Assembly: GCA_018296165.2 (NCBI GenBank)
Contig: JACKQL020000010.1
Span: 682,001-746,000 of the forward strand
Length of the DNA stretch: 64,000 bases
DNA from: Termitomyces sp. T153
Lineage: Eukaryota > Basidiomycota > Agaricomycetes > Agaricales > Lyophyllaceae
Direction of reading: 5' to 3'
Part shown: one piece after another, positions 35,958-46,328 of the stretch
How positions within the stretch are numbered: the stretch's first letter is position 1
How the letters are laid out: every line of letters starts with the position of its first letter
Translations under genes and position numbers: made by a program
The notes under the pieces: model-generated
Told to the model about the DNA's origin: nothing
Seen by the model: the letters and a program-made list of their open reading frames with translations, nothing else
Database searches by the model: none

Positions 35958-37559
35958 ATGGCTATCTACAACTCTGCGCGCGAATATTATCTGTCAAAGG
36001 TCAAATCGATATCCCACACTTTGCGACTCAAGATTTACTGGCTCATCAATCCTTCGAGCAGATTGGTTCCTACGACAATCTCACTCTCCGGACTAAGGAA
36101 ATTGAACAACCCAAAGCCAATGAAGTATTGGTGAAAGTTCATGCAGTATCTTTGAATGTTTGTCCTTGGTCCCTTTCCGATGTGTGATAGTTCCACCTCA
36201 CTTCTACCATCAAGTATCGAGACTTGTTGGTTGCAACTGGTCGTTATTTGGCCAGGTACATATATTAGTGAGTATTATCATAATAATTTTTTGATCACCC
36301 TTCGCAGTGGCCCGACGAACCTGGTTCCCTGCTCTGACATGGCTGGTGAAGTCATGTCCGTAGGCGAAGACGTGAAGGACTGGAAGGTTGGTGATCGTGT
36401 CTGTGCGAATTTCGCGATTGGCCACCTTCACGGTGACCCTACTGCCGCCACAATAGCAACAGGGCTTGGCGGTCAGGTTCACGGAGTTTTGACGGAATAT
36501 AGGACCTTCCCCGCCAACGTATGCCTTTTTTGAATGTTACTCTTGTACCAATTACATACCTCTTGTTCCAGTCCTTAGTGTCCATTCCTCGCTCTTTGTC
36601 TTATGAGGAAGCATCTACTCTTCCGTAGGTTCCTTTTCCATCCCATTGACATGTTCATTGAAGTCATCACAGCTGTGCTGCTCTCACTGCGTATAACGCA
36701 CTCCATGGTCCTGTCCCTATGAAAGCTGGTGACTATGTTCTCGTCTTGGGAACTGGCGGTGTCTCGATGTTTGAAGCTATCTATATCCATAAAACCGTTG
36801 CTGATACTTGATTTTGACAGCTTTGGTCTCCAGCTCGCTGTAGCCGCTGGAGCTGTTGTGATCGCCACTTCCTCCTCTGATGAGAAGTTGAAGATCGCCA
36901 GTAAACTTGGTGCTAAACATGTCATCAACTACAAAACTCAGCCAAATTGGGAACAAGAAGTTATGAAGATTGTATATTTCTCTTTCCGCTTTCTCAAGGA
37001 GACTACCTGATTTTTCTGTTAGACAAACGGTGCTGGTGTTGACCATGTCATTGAGGTTTGTAGTTTGAAATATATGACACCAGATGCCTTGAGCTTGAAA
37101 TTAAAACTCTTTGAACAGGTTGGTGGACAAGGTACACTTCCCAAGTCCATCCAATCCACGAGACCTGGCGGACAAATTCATATCATCGGTTTCGTCTCCC
37201 AGGTACTATTCATCGCATTGATCAATACCCTAACGAAGTACTTACCTTCCAACTTATCAGGACACCACAGATGCGGGCAGCCTCGTTGTTGGCTGCATCA
37301 AGGGAGCCATCACACTCCGTGGAATTCAGATCGGTTCAAGGGCTCAGTATGTTCATATCTTCCTTCGTACTTCCACGTTCTCACAAACTCGTGCCTGCCC
37401 AGATTCGTTGACATGAATAGGTTGATTGCAGCCCACCCGATCGTGACACGTCCCTATATCGATCGCGTCTTCCCGTTCGAAAAGGCGAAGGAGGCGTACA
37501 GTTACCTTGAGTCGCAGGCTCACATCGGTAAAGTTGTTATCAAGGTCACCAGGGACTAA
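35958..37559 (+). CDS. Zinc-type alcohol dehydrogenase-like (MDR) oxidoreductase
   Basis: Medium-chain NAD(P)-dependent dehydrogenase/quinone-reductase superfamily, fungal ADH-like branch. The start at 35958 reads MAIYNSAREYYLSK, joined across a short intron to IGSYDNLTLRTKEIEQPKAN. Then come VLVKVHAVSLN, YRDLLVATGRY, VPCSDMAGEVMSVGEDVKDW, KVGDRVCANFAIGHLHGD and VLTEYRTFPAN. After SLSYEEASTLP and LTAYNALHGPVP follows the nucleotide-binding GDYVLVLGTGGVSIFGLQLA (intron inside), then VVIATSSSDEKLKIASKLGA, KHVINYKT, NGAGVDHVIEVGGQGTLPKS, GGQIHIIGFVSQ, a short exon and FEKAKEAYSYLESQAHIGKV. Stop at 37557-37559. Eight or so introns. The catalytic-zinc Cys/His pattern is not obvious, as in zinc-independent members. 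Substrate unknown. Confidence 0.87.
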
Positions 37560-38083
37560 ACCTGTACACTTTAGTATGTCATGTGATAAAACAACGACTT
37601 TCAATGGATCCCGGAAGAAGTCGACTGTTCTTGCTATTATTGTGACCTCGAACTTCGTATCAGATGCTATTGCTGTTGATTTCGGCTTCAGCAATGTAGT
37701 GCATGAGAAAAGGTTCGAAGTTTTGACTTCCTAGATCACAAATTATGAGATCCTAGCGCCTAATTTGGAAGCAGCGTAGTCAGAATTCCCGTAGACTGTA
37801 CGATTGCCCATGACCATCTCGACTCATAACAGGTCAAAAGATATGAACATTGGACAGACTGAGTATGGGTATTATGGCACATCTGAATGTCATGGCCCGC
37901 ACGTTGAATTCATGTTTCGATTTAAAGGGATAAAGGAGGTGCATTCTCATTTCGCAAGAGCATGTAAGGCAGTTACCGGCACGTCAAGAATGATGGTGAA
38001 TATCTTATCAGTAGTATGGATATTCATACCGTTTCTTGTGAATGGAATCAATGCTTTCCGTCTGTTGAATCAACCAGTCTTCC
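37560..38083. other. Convergent intergenic region ADH-like / GH3
   Basis: 3' flanks of two converging genes; short overlapping ORFs only. Confidence 0.5.
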
Positions 38084-41000
38084 TCAAATACCATTCCACT
38101 CAAAGCCCTTCGATATGGTGAAGTTCGCCGTCAAGTTGAGTGCATCGCTGCTCACGCCAACTTTCACACCATACACACCCGTCTCCACTGTCCAAGTCTT
38201 GTATCTCTCTTCCCAATATGAGACGGCATATTTATCAAGAGAGAGTTCCACTCGTTTGCTCGCCCCAGGCTGCAAATCTCGTACTTTGGCGAAAGCCTTG
38301 AGTTGCAGTGGCGCATGGGTTAACTCCGATGTTTTGGGCTGGGTTATGTAGAGCTGTATAATTTCTGAGCCTACGAGGGCGCCAGTATTCGTGACGGTGA
38401 TGGAAGCTGTGAGACTGAACTCGTTCTTTGTAACGTCAGGCCTAGAGAGCTGTAAATCGGATACAGAGAAGCTGGTGTATGAGAGACCGAAGCTTGGAAA
38501 TAGCACAATCAGTAGTATTTTCAGCAGCAAGGTGGAAAGAATCTCTCACCCAAAGGGGAAGAGGGGTTCTATGTTGCGATGGTGATAATGCTTGTAGCCC
38601 TAGTAACACGCAAGGTGAGAGTCGATATGGTGCGGGAAAATTGAAACATACAACAAACAGATCTTCCGAATAGAGGACCTTGCCATTCTCGGAGTGGAAA
38701 TGCCCGTGCGATGGTACATCCTCAAGTCTCTTCGGGAACGTCAACGGCAACTTGCCAGAAGGATTATGTTTGCCGAAAAGGACATCCGCAATTGCGTCAC
38801 CGGTCGAGTTTCCGAGGTACCAAGCATGGACTAATGCAGCCACCTTATCCACCCATGGTAGTGTGATACTAGAACCCTAGACGATTCCTGTATTAGTTGT
38901 AGTTAAATGGAGAAAAACCATCGAGGCTCACAGATTGAGTGACTACAACGGTGTTAGGGTTGACCGCTGCAACCTTCGCAATAAGCTCGTCTGTACGTCC
39001 GGGTAGAGCGAGCGTCGTGCGGTCGTATCCTTCTGTCTCCCAGTCCCCGTTCAGCCCGACAACAGCGATAACGACATCGGCGTCCTTCGCAAACTGCACG
39101 GCCTCTGAAATTGACGTATCCGGATCAATCACTTCTGCGCCTCCGAGACGAACACCAGGATTGCTATAGAAAAAGTTATAACACAGAAATAGCTGGGGAA
39201 GATAAAGTCGGGCTTACCTGTCCATGACAGCTTCATCCTCATCGCCATCTGCTGGACCACGCACGTTGCAGAAGTCAACAAAGATCTCGTGAGCCTTGTT
39301 GGCCTTCAGTTGGTAAACGCCTTTCTCTTCATGAGTTCCACTGCCAAAGAACGCGTCTCCTCTGCGTTGACGAGTCCAGTTATCAATAACCAAATTTCCA
39401 TCGACATACAACTATTAAATGCAATTGACATCAGTTCTGTGACATCCACGGAACAATGATCAACAAGGTAAGCGCACCTTGGCGCGCCCGGCAGCAGTCA
39501 AACCAAACTCGAAGGCACAATCATGCGGGCGCGGCTTGAGCTGGCCTCGAAGGTGCAATGTCCACTTACGTGTGATATTCTTGGGCGTTGAAGTACTGAT
39601 AAAGATTCGTGTCTCATCAATAAGACGCGTTTCGAGCGGCTCTTCGACCATAACGAGGCTGTCGTCTGACTCGTGCTTGTGCCACGTCCCTACCCAACCA
39701 CGTTCGCCTTTGGGAGTGATGAGGTCGTTCTCAAGGGTCGGGAGCGACATATAGGCTACGTGGAGGGAAACTTAAAAAACAAGAAGAGATGTAATAAAGC
39801 GACACATACTTCGAGCACCCTCGGAGTATGTCACTTGGACGTTACTACCTGCTAGGGCATTGATAATACCATCATAGGGCGAGATGAAGTAAGATGGCTT
39901 GAGAGCTGCGGAGCCTCCACCGGATAGAATAGTGGCCTTGGCATTTCCACCAACGATGGCAACTTTCGTGAGCTTAGCTGGGTTTAGAGGGAGGACGTTT
40001 CCTGTATTTTTCAGAAGAACAATAGATTCTGCCGCGACTTTGCGCATGAGCATCGTATCCTCCTCACTGTTCACAGTGCGTTCTTCGCCATCGCCATCCA
40101 GGATCTTTTTAGATCGAGGCGGATCAAAAAGAGGTGCAATAACGCGTAATGGAAACAGACCTCAGGTGCACCCCGGGCACATTTCTGAACGAGCTCTAGC
40201 ACTTTTCGAGCACGGCTACGGATATCACGAGTGGTGAGCTTGCGGCTCTGAATACTCCGATTCACAAGATCTAAAGTCCGCCACTTATTGACGCCAGGCA
40301 TCTCGAGATCCAAACCAGCTTTGATACTTGTATCGACACTGTATACACCGAACCAGTCGCTCATCACCTAGGATTCGATTAACGATTAAATTCAGCGTCC
40401 TCTCGATTTGACGTAGACATACAAGGCCCTTAAAACCCCACTCTTTGCGGAGGATGTCGTTGAGGATATAAGGGTTCTCGGAAACATGCGTGCCATTGAC
40501 GCGGTTGTAACTTTGTATGAAATGTGAGTGCTGTGGAACCAGAAAAATGCAAGAGGTCCACTCACGCAGTCATCATAGACCATGGCTTGGCGTTCTTTTC
40601 GGTGAGCATGAATGGCATCAGGTAGATTTCGCGAAGTGCACGGGGGCTGATGACACTATCATAGGCCATACGATCGTTTTCCTTGTCGTTGCCGCTGAGT
40701 AAGACGTCAGCCATAGGAGAACTCGGGCAAGACTAGCGAACATACACAAAGTGTTTGATCGCTACACCAATACCACCATTTTGAGTGCCTCGTACGTATG
40801 CAGAGGCAATTAATCCGGATAGAATAGGGTCTTCGGAGAAACTCTCGAAGCTCTGAGTCCGATTGTTAGATTGCAAACTTATATAAGTACCAAAAGGAAT
40901 AGAATATGTACTCGACCACCAAGTGGGTTCTAAGCCAATGAGAGGTAAGCAGTGGTCTCAGCCAAGATAACGAGAGGCATGCTCACCCGTTGGATATTGC

Positions 41001-41474
41001 AGGTAGGGGCCAGAACGACAGAAGCTGCTTTCAACTTAGCTTCTGGCGCGAGAAGTTTGAAACCGACTTCCTCAACAAGTTTGGTATCCCAGGTTGCACC
41101 CAGCGCGGTTGCGGACTGGTATTCATTAGTATATCAAATGCGACATGTGACATAAGAGATTTAGTTCAACATACAGGAAGGCATTTAGCAGGTGTTGACA
41201 TAAAAAAGTGGTTTCCTCGAATGCCATTTGGGCCATCGCTAACCTGGTCTCTGTTATCGTTTTTGGGTCCGAACGATGGATCATTATGATGTACCTTGAT
41301 AGCAGGAACACCTAGGCGCTCGACTTTGTGCGTATGCCAGAACCCTACACCTGCGGTCAACAGTATGGCCTCATCAGTCGTCAGATTCTCGAGGATCTCA
41401 TCAATGTTAGCATTCGCAAAACTAGAGGGCGCCATGAAGCCTGAATCAGTCTGGGCAAAGAGATGTGGGGACAA
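38084..41474 (-). CDS. GH3 beta-glucosidase with PA14 domain
   Basis: Retaining beta-glucosidase of family GH3. The start is 41474 ([13 protein letters not shown]) or the next in-frame Met at 41437 ([15 protein letters not shown]). Domain order: N-terminal barrel with [51 protein letters not shown] and the nucleophile motif [20 protein letters not shown] (Asp of SDW, about 40345). Next is the alpha/beta sandwich with [21 protein letters not shown]14 insert (about 39750-39200) has [14 protein letters not shown] and [20 protein letters not shown]. The sandwich then resumes with [20 protein letters not shown] then DR. The C-terminal fibronectin-like domain runs from [15 protein letters not shown] to the stop at 38084-38086. 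No signal peptide is visible, so it is probably intracellular, like other fungal PA14-type GH3 enzymes. All key motifs look intact. Confidence 0.92.
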
Positions 41475-42559
41475 TCAAGAGTAGATTATAAGAAAGCGGG
41501 GAATTTAAATAAACTCTCATCTGCGTTTGAACGTCCCTTTCAAGTTCATGGTGGCAGGTTTATCCGAGGCTTAGCCGGGACCTTTTATGAGTAACCTTCG
41601 AATCTAATTATACAACAGAATTTGTGAGAGAGATGATTATTTCAGGAGATCAATATTCAATATTCAATGTCGAATACCTCACGACCCACAAGCTCTTGCG
41701 GTGAGCCCGGAGAAGGAGGAGGAGGAAGAATCATATCCCGATTAATCTTCAATTGAAACCTGGATACCTTCATATCCATTGAACAAATTCGTGTTGAACG
41801 GACCCAACCAGAGAAGATTCAATTGAGCACGCGTGTAGAAACTGTTGTCAGGTGAAGGGTTGAAAAGGAGTATGTAAAAAAGACTTCGTCCGGTAACCGG
41901 GACGAAACCTTGTGATATGAATTCTGCAATAGCTTAGCCCCAAATCATCATGTGGGATATGTGAGTAAAACGGCATCCTCACAGCATCTCACACAACATC
42001 GAACAGATTGTATTACTTTAATAGATGCTGTGAATTTCTACTGCGTACACATGTGGACTTACTGTGGTCACCTGGCGATCTGGAGTCCAGATGGTGATAA
42101 TGACTCGTGATAAGTCGTGACGCGGAGAGACCCAGTACGACTCTCGTTTGACAAATTCTGCTCATTTAGCTGCTTGATGATTGATGCTAACCACCTAGAC
42201 TTTTCTGTTCTGAGACGAAGTCGTATCGTTATAACAGAAAGATCTGACCCAAACGTGATAAAATGTGCTGTAGAAATGGTGTTCGGTCGATTTGCGCGAT
42301 AAAAAACGACTGAATGCAATGCTCAGTGCCACTCTCATTTCGAGAGCGGTCGTTTGCAGGTTTGCGTATATGTGGGAACTTGGAAGAAAGTGTGAACTGT
42401 GGCTGTGCCCTCGGGGGACTCGGCTATTTCGCCGGGCAACATCTCCGAAGACCACGTCAGTCAATGCCACGCCAACGTAGCCAACCAAACACGTTAATTT
42501 ATATTTTTTTAAACCTACTCTGCATTCTCGATTGAGTTTTCAGCATTGGACGCGTAACA
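41475..42559. other. Divergent intergenic region GH3 / PDI
   Basis: Contains the promoters of the minus-strand GH3 gene and the plus-strand PDI gene. Only short ORFs are seen, and none is recognised. It includes a purine-rich GGAGAAGGAGGAGGAGGAAG tract near 41710. Confidence 0.5.
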
Positions 42560-43961
42560 ATGCCGCCGCTGCCATCTATAGCGCAACTAGCTGCGATTGC
42601 TCTTGTGCTGGCGCCTTCGTTGGCGTCAGCAGCCATATTTCCTAAGGACACGCTAGTCAAGATGATCGACCCCAAGGGGTTCAAGCGGGCGATGAAAACC
42701 AACGTATGTCTATCACTCTAGATGAGTTCAAGAGTTCAAGTTCATTTGGTTATTGCGTAGCAAACGAGCATGGTAGCTTTTGTCGCGCCGTGGTGCGGGG
42801 TAAGTTGTATAAGTTATTCATCGTCGAGGCCTTTAGCTTACAGGTGGCCTAGCACTGCCAACGTATGGCACCAGAGTATAGCAAGGCTGCTCTTGGATTG
42901 CATCCCCTAATACCTGTGTATGCTGTGGACTGCGATGCCGACGCGAACAAACGTCTCTGTGCGGAGCAGGTTCGTGACATCTTATTCCTCACGTCTGGTA
43001 GTCGGCTAATGATGGCATTTAGGGTGTTAAGGGTTTCCCTACCGTTAAGGTATGGAGCCAAGTCTCTATGTATATCACAATTGTATCGAATACATCTTCC
43101 AGCTCTTTCCTCGAGGCAACCAACTTGGTTCTATGACCTACGAATCTGGCGAACGAACCGCGAGCGCATTCTTTTACTGGGCCTCGCGGAGAGTGCCTAA
43201 TTCACCAACCAAACTGTATGAAATCAAAGATATCGCACCTTGGGTCGAAAAGGTATGTCGATGAAATACTCATGAAATGACATCGCTAAACCTCTACTCC
43301 AGACCTCGACTAAACACCGCGCTCTACTACTTACGAAAGACACGAAAATCCCGCTCCTCTGGAAAGTTCTATCAAACAAATATAAAGATCAACTCGAGCT
43401 TGGAACACACCGTGATCGCGAGGGAAAGTCTTCAGAAGTGCTAGGCTTGGAGGGTGGAGGGAAAGGAGCGAAGGTGTTGATCTACCCTGCGGGCTCAACA
43501 AAGTTCGTGAGATACGAAGGTTTGGAAATTGTCCATGCCGAATGACCCACAAACTCATAACTCAACGAACAGGTCTTACCAAGTTCGACTCCCTGTCGAA
43601 ATTCTTCGACTCGGTCCTCGATGGCTCGGCTGATCTATCCGCGCTCAATGAGCCGGCTGCAGCAGAAGAATACGTCCCTGACGCCAAAGAGCCCGAGCCC
43701 GAACCCGAGATCAAAGAGGTCAAGACGGAAACAGAGGCAGAGACAAAGGCACCGGAGACACCTGCGCCTCAAATATCGCAAGTCGTTGCGGACGACGGTT
43801 CAGAGCAGGTGATACTTGATCACCCTAAGGATGAGGTACAGAAGCCTGCGTCGACTGGTGGCCAATGTGCACCTGCCAAAGATGGTCCTGGTGCAGAGGC
43901 ACCAGTGGAGTGCGACCCTCCTGCCGTGACTACTTCAGAGCGCCCAGTGGATGAGCTGTAG
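42560..43961 (+). CDS. ER protein disulfide isomerase, Mpd1/P5-like, ending VDEL
   Basis: Thioredoxin-fold oxidoreductase of the ER lumen. The start at 42560 encodes a signal peptide (MPPLPSIAQLAAIALVLAPS then LASA). The active site is VAFVAPWCG|HCQRM (CGHC), with an intron exactly between Gly and His (exon resumes at about 42853). Thioredoxin-fold blocks VYAVDCDADANKRLCAEQ, GVKGFPTVK and LFPRGNQLG follow. A second, redox-inactive thioredoxin-like part has STKHRALLLTKDTKIPLLWK and VLIYPAGSTKFVRYEG. After a further intron the C-terminal region is Pro/Glu/Lys-rich, with TETEAETKAPETPAPQ. It ends in ...ERPVDEL, a variant of the HDEL/KDEL retrieval signal (stop 43959-43961). Yeast Mpd1 has the same one-active-domain layout. 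A broken inverted copy lies at 52.1-52.8 kb. Confidence 0.9.
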
Positions 43962-44574
43962 AGCTCAGAGGAGAGGATCTGGTTGTATTTTTAGCATTGC
44001 TTCGGCGAACGTGTGGGCGATGCAGTCGGGTTGCCAGCTCTCAGTATCTGGTGAATTCGAGAGAAATGTTGCTCTGGGAGTTGGGAGTGTGATCTATGTA
44101 GTTCGAATGTATCAATTATTTACACTTAGTACAGATCCACCTATGTTTACCTTGTCAAACAACACTCACAATCAACAGCGGTATGATGATGATCCTCGAA
44201 GTAATGTATCATGATGGATCGAGTTCAATCCATGATCATGACCGTACAGATGATTTGACTTTAAGGATAATGACTCTGGAAAAGCTCACTAACCACGAAG
44301 ATCGGAACTCTGTTTGGTAATTATACCAAAAGCACAGCCACTGCGGAACAAGTCAACTTAACTCGGAGAGCCGCGCTCTTCATTCTTCCGCGTCAACAAG
44401 AATACTGTTGTTCCATCGACGCAAGCCTATTTAAAACCAAATAGGCTATCGAAGGACTGTGCCGAGAGATGTCAGGATATGTCCGGCGGAGGCTCCCATA
44501 ATCGATAACCTGACATCATAACTTGATACAGCCCTTCATCCTGTCAAGTTCCCTCTTTCTTTGTCACCACCATT
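43962..44574. promoter_or_regulatory. Promoter region of the PMI gene with a perfect 9-bp hairpin
   Basis: Region between the PDI stop and the PMI start. The arms AGCCTATTT (44424-44432) and AAATAGGCT (44439-44447) form a perfect stem with a 6-nt loop, about 130 bp before the PMI ATG. Pyrimidine-rich sequence directly precedes the ATG. No other gene is recognised. Confidence 0.45.
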
Positions 44575-46036
44575 ATGTCCACCATACCTGTGTTCAAGAT
44601 TGCGCCAACAATTCAACAGTACGACTGGGGCAAACCTGGAAGCACTGCCAAAGTCGCTCAGTTCGCTACTACCTCCAAGCTCCCCGGATTCACGATTGAC
44701 CAGTCGGCGCCTTATGCAGAAGTATATTCCATTCATTTTTTTGTTCTAGATATGAATACTGAAGTTGGCTCTTGTGTCCATAGCTCTGGATGGGAACTCA
44801 TGTCAAATCTCCTTCTCGTGTCTATAGTACAGGCGAAGTTCTGTCGGAGCATCTAGCAAAGCATCCAGAACTCATTGGAGCCTCTGTGTCCAAGAAATTC
44901 GACGCGTCAAACGGAAACCTCCCATTCCTTTTCAAAGTCCTCTCCATTGAGAAGGCACTCAGTATCCAAAGTCATCCGGACAAGGCAACAGCTGCGAAGC
45001 TTCATGCTGCACAACCAGATATCTACAAAGGTACATTTACCTATCCATCATTCGTCCGAACTCATGAACCGACATCCACAGATCCCAACCACAAACCAGA
45101 AATGACCCTCGCACTCACTCCCTTCCTTGCACTGTGCGGTTTCCGCCCTCTCTCCTCCATCGCCTCATCACTCAAGCACACACCCGAATTCGCCGCACTC
45201 ATCCCCCAGCACATCCAAGACGCCTTCCTCTCTCTCTCCACTTCGTCTACGCCCACAGGACCTCTAGAGAAAGCCGCGCTTCGTGACCTTTTCGAGGCAG
45301 TGATGACCGCGGACTCTGGAACGTTCAAGCCTCAGCTTGAGGCACTGGTTGAACGGTACAAGAGGGGCGCAATGATGCATGGGGAGATACAGGACCTTGC
45401 TGACCTCGTCTTGAGATGTCATACCCAGTTTCCTGGCGATATAGGGTCATTCTGCGCCTTTCTCCTGAATTATGTGACACTCAAACCTGGGGAAGCTATC
45501 TTCCTCGGTGCAGGCGAACCACATGCCTACGTCTCTGGCGGTACGTCCTCCTTCTTCTTCCCAATCCAATCTGACGAACCACAAATTATACAGAATGTAT
45601 AGAATGCATGGCAAACTCAGATAACGTCATCCGCGCAGGCCTCACACCCAAACTAAGAGATATACCCAACCTAATTTCAACGCTCACATACACAGCCTCG
45701 CCCCCGACAAAGCACTACGTCTTCCCATCGCCTTTCACCACCAATAATGCCACCAGCAGCGCGAGTACATTATACGACCCGCCTATACCCGAGTTCTCCG
45801 TTGTCGAAGTGAAGTTGGCGCCGCGCGCAGAGGAGATGCACCGCCCTGTCATGGGTCCGAGTATCATGATTGTTACCGATGGAGAGGGGATCGTGAGGTG
45901 GGGTCAGCCGGAGAAGGAAGAGAAGTTGGATGTTGGGCTGGGTGATGTGTTTTTTGTTGGAGCCGGGACGGAGGTGACGTTTTGTGCGAAGGAGAAGGAG
46001 TTTGTTGCGTACCGTGCTCTTGTAGAGGCTGATTAG
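44575..46036 (+). CDS. Mannose-6-phosphate isomerase, type I
   Basis: Cytosolic zinc enzyme interconverting fructose-6-phosphate and mannose-6-phosphate, the entry to GDP-mannose for glycosylation and wall mannan. The start at 44575 reads MSTIPVFKIAPTIQQYDWGK. Family motifs: APYAE, then after an intron LWMGTHVKSPSRV; LPFLFKVLSIEKALSIQSHP (zinc-ligand Gln/His region); DPNHKPEMTLALTPFLALCG, carrying the zinc-ligand Glu; NYVTLKPGEAIFLGAGEPHA then Y (zinc-ligand His); and the signature CMANSDNVIRAGLTPKLRD near 45610. The C-terminal cupin has HRPVMGPSIMIVTDGEG and GDVFFVGAGTEV. Stop at 46034-46036. Three short introns interrupt it (near 44720-44785, 45031-45080 and 45541-45593). All active-site blocks are intact. 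Confidence 0.95.
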
Positions 46037-46110
46037 ATGGCTCATGTACTTACGGCCATTGGTGATTCTACGCTTCTTGTCCAAACACATAAGGCCACAA
46101 TAAAAATTAT

Positions 46111-46184
46111 GGCCGACTAGCTCAGTTGGTTAGAGCGTCGTGCTAATAACGCGAAGGTCTTGGGTTCGATCCCCACGTTGGCCA
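46111..46184 (+). tRNA. tRNA-Ile (anticodon AAT)
   Basis: Full cloverleaf without intron. The acceptor GGCCGAC pairs with GTTGGCC, followed by discriminator A. The D arm is GCTC...GAGC. The anticodon stem TCGTG/CGCGA encloses loop CTAATAA (anticodon AAT), and the T arm is TTGGG-TTCGATC-CCCAC. The first T-stem pair is a T-C mismatch; the acceptor has one G-T pair. Box A (TAGCTCAGTTGG) and box B (GGTTCGATCCC) are present. It lies 75 bp after the PMI stop. Confidence 0.95.
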
Positions 46185-46205
46185 GTAATTGTGCATATTG
46201 GATAA

Positions 46206-46210
46206 TTTTT
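46206..46210 (+). terminator. RNA polymerase III T-run terminator
   Basis: Five consecutive T residues 22 nt after the tRNA-Ile gene, the usual Pol III stop signal. Confidence 0.7.
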
Positions 46211-46328
46211 ATTAATAAATAACATCAACGTTTTCAATTCTTCCCAATTCCAGAGCTACTTTTCCTTAGAAACCATAGAAACCGAATTGAAAAAGGAATA
46301 GTATCATTTACATACTACATGTAACAAT

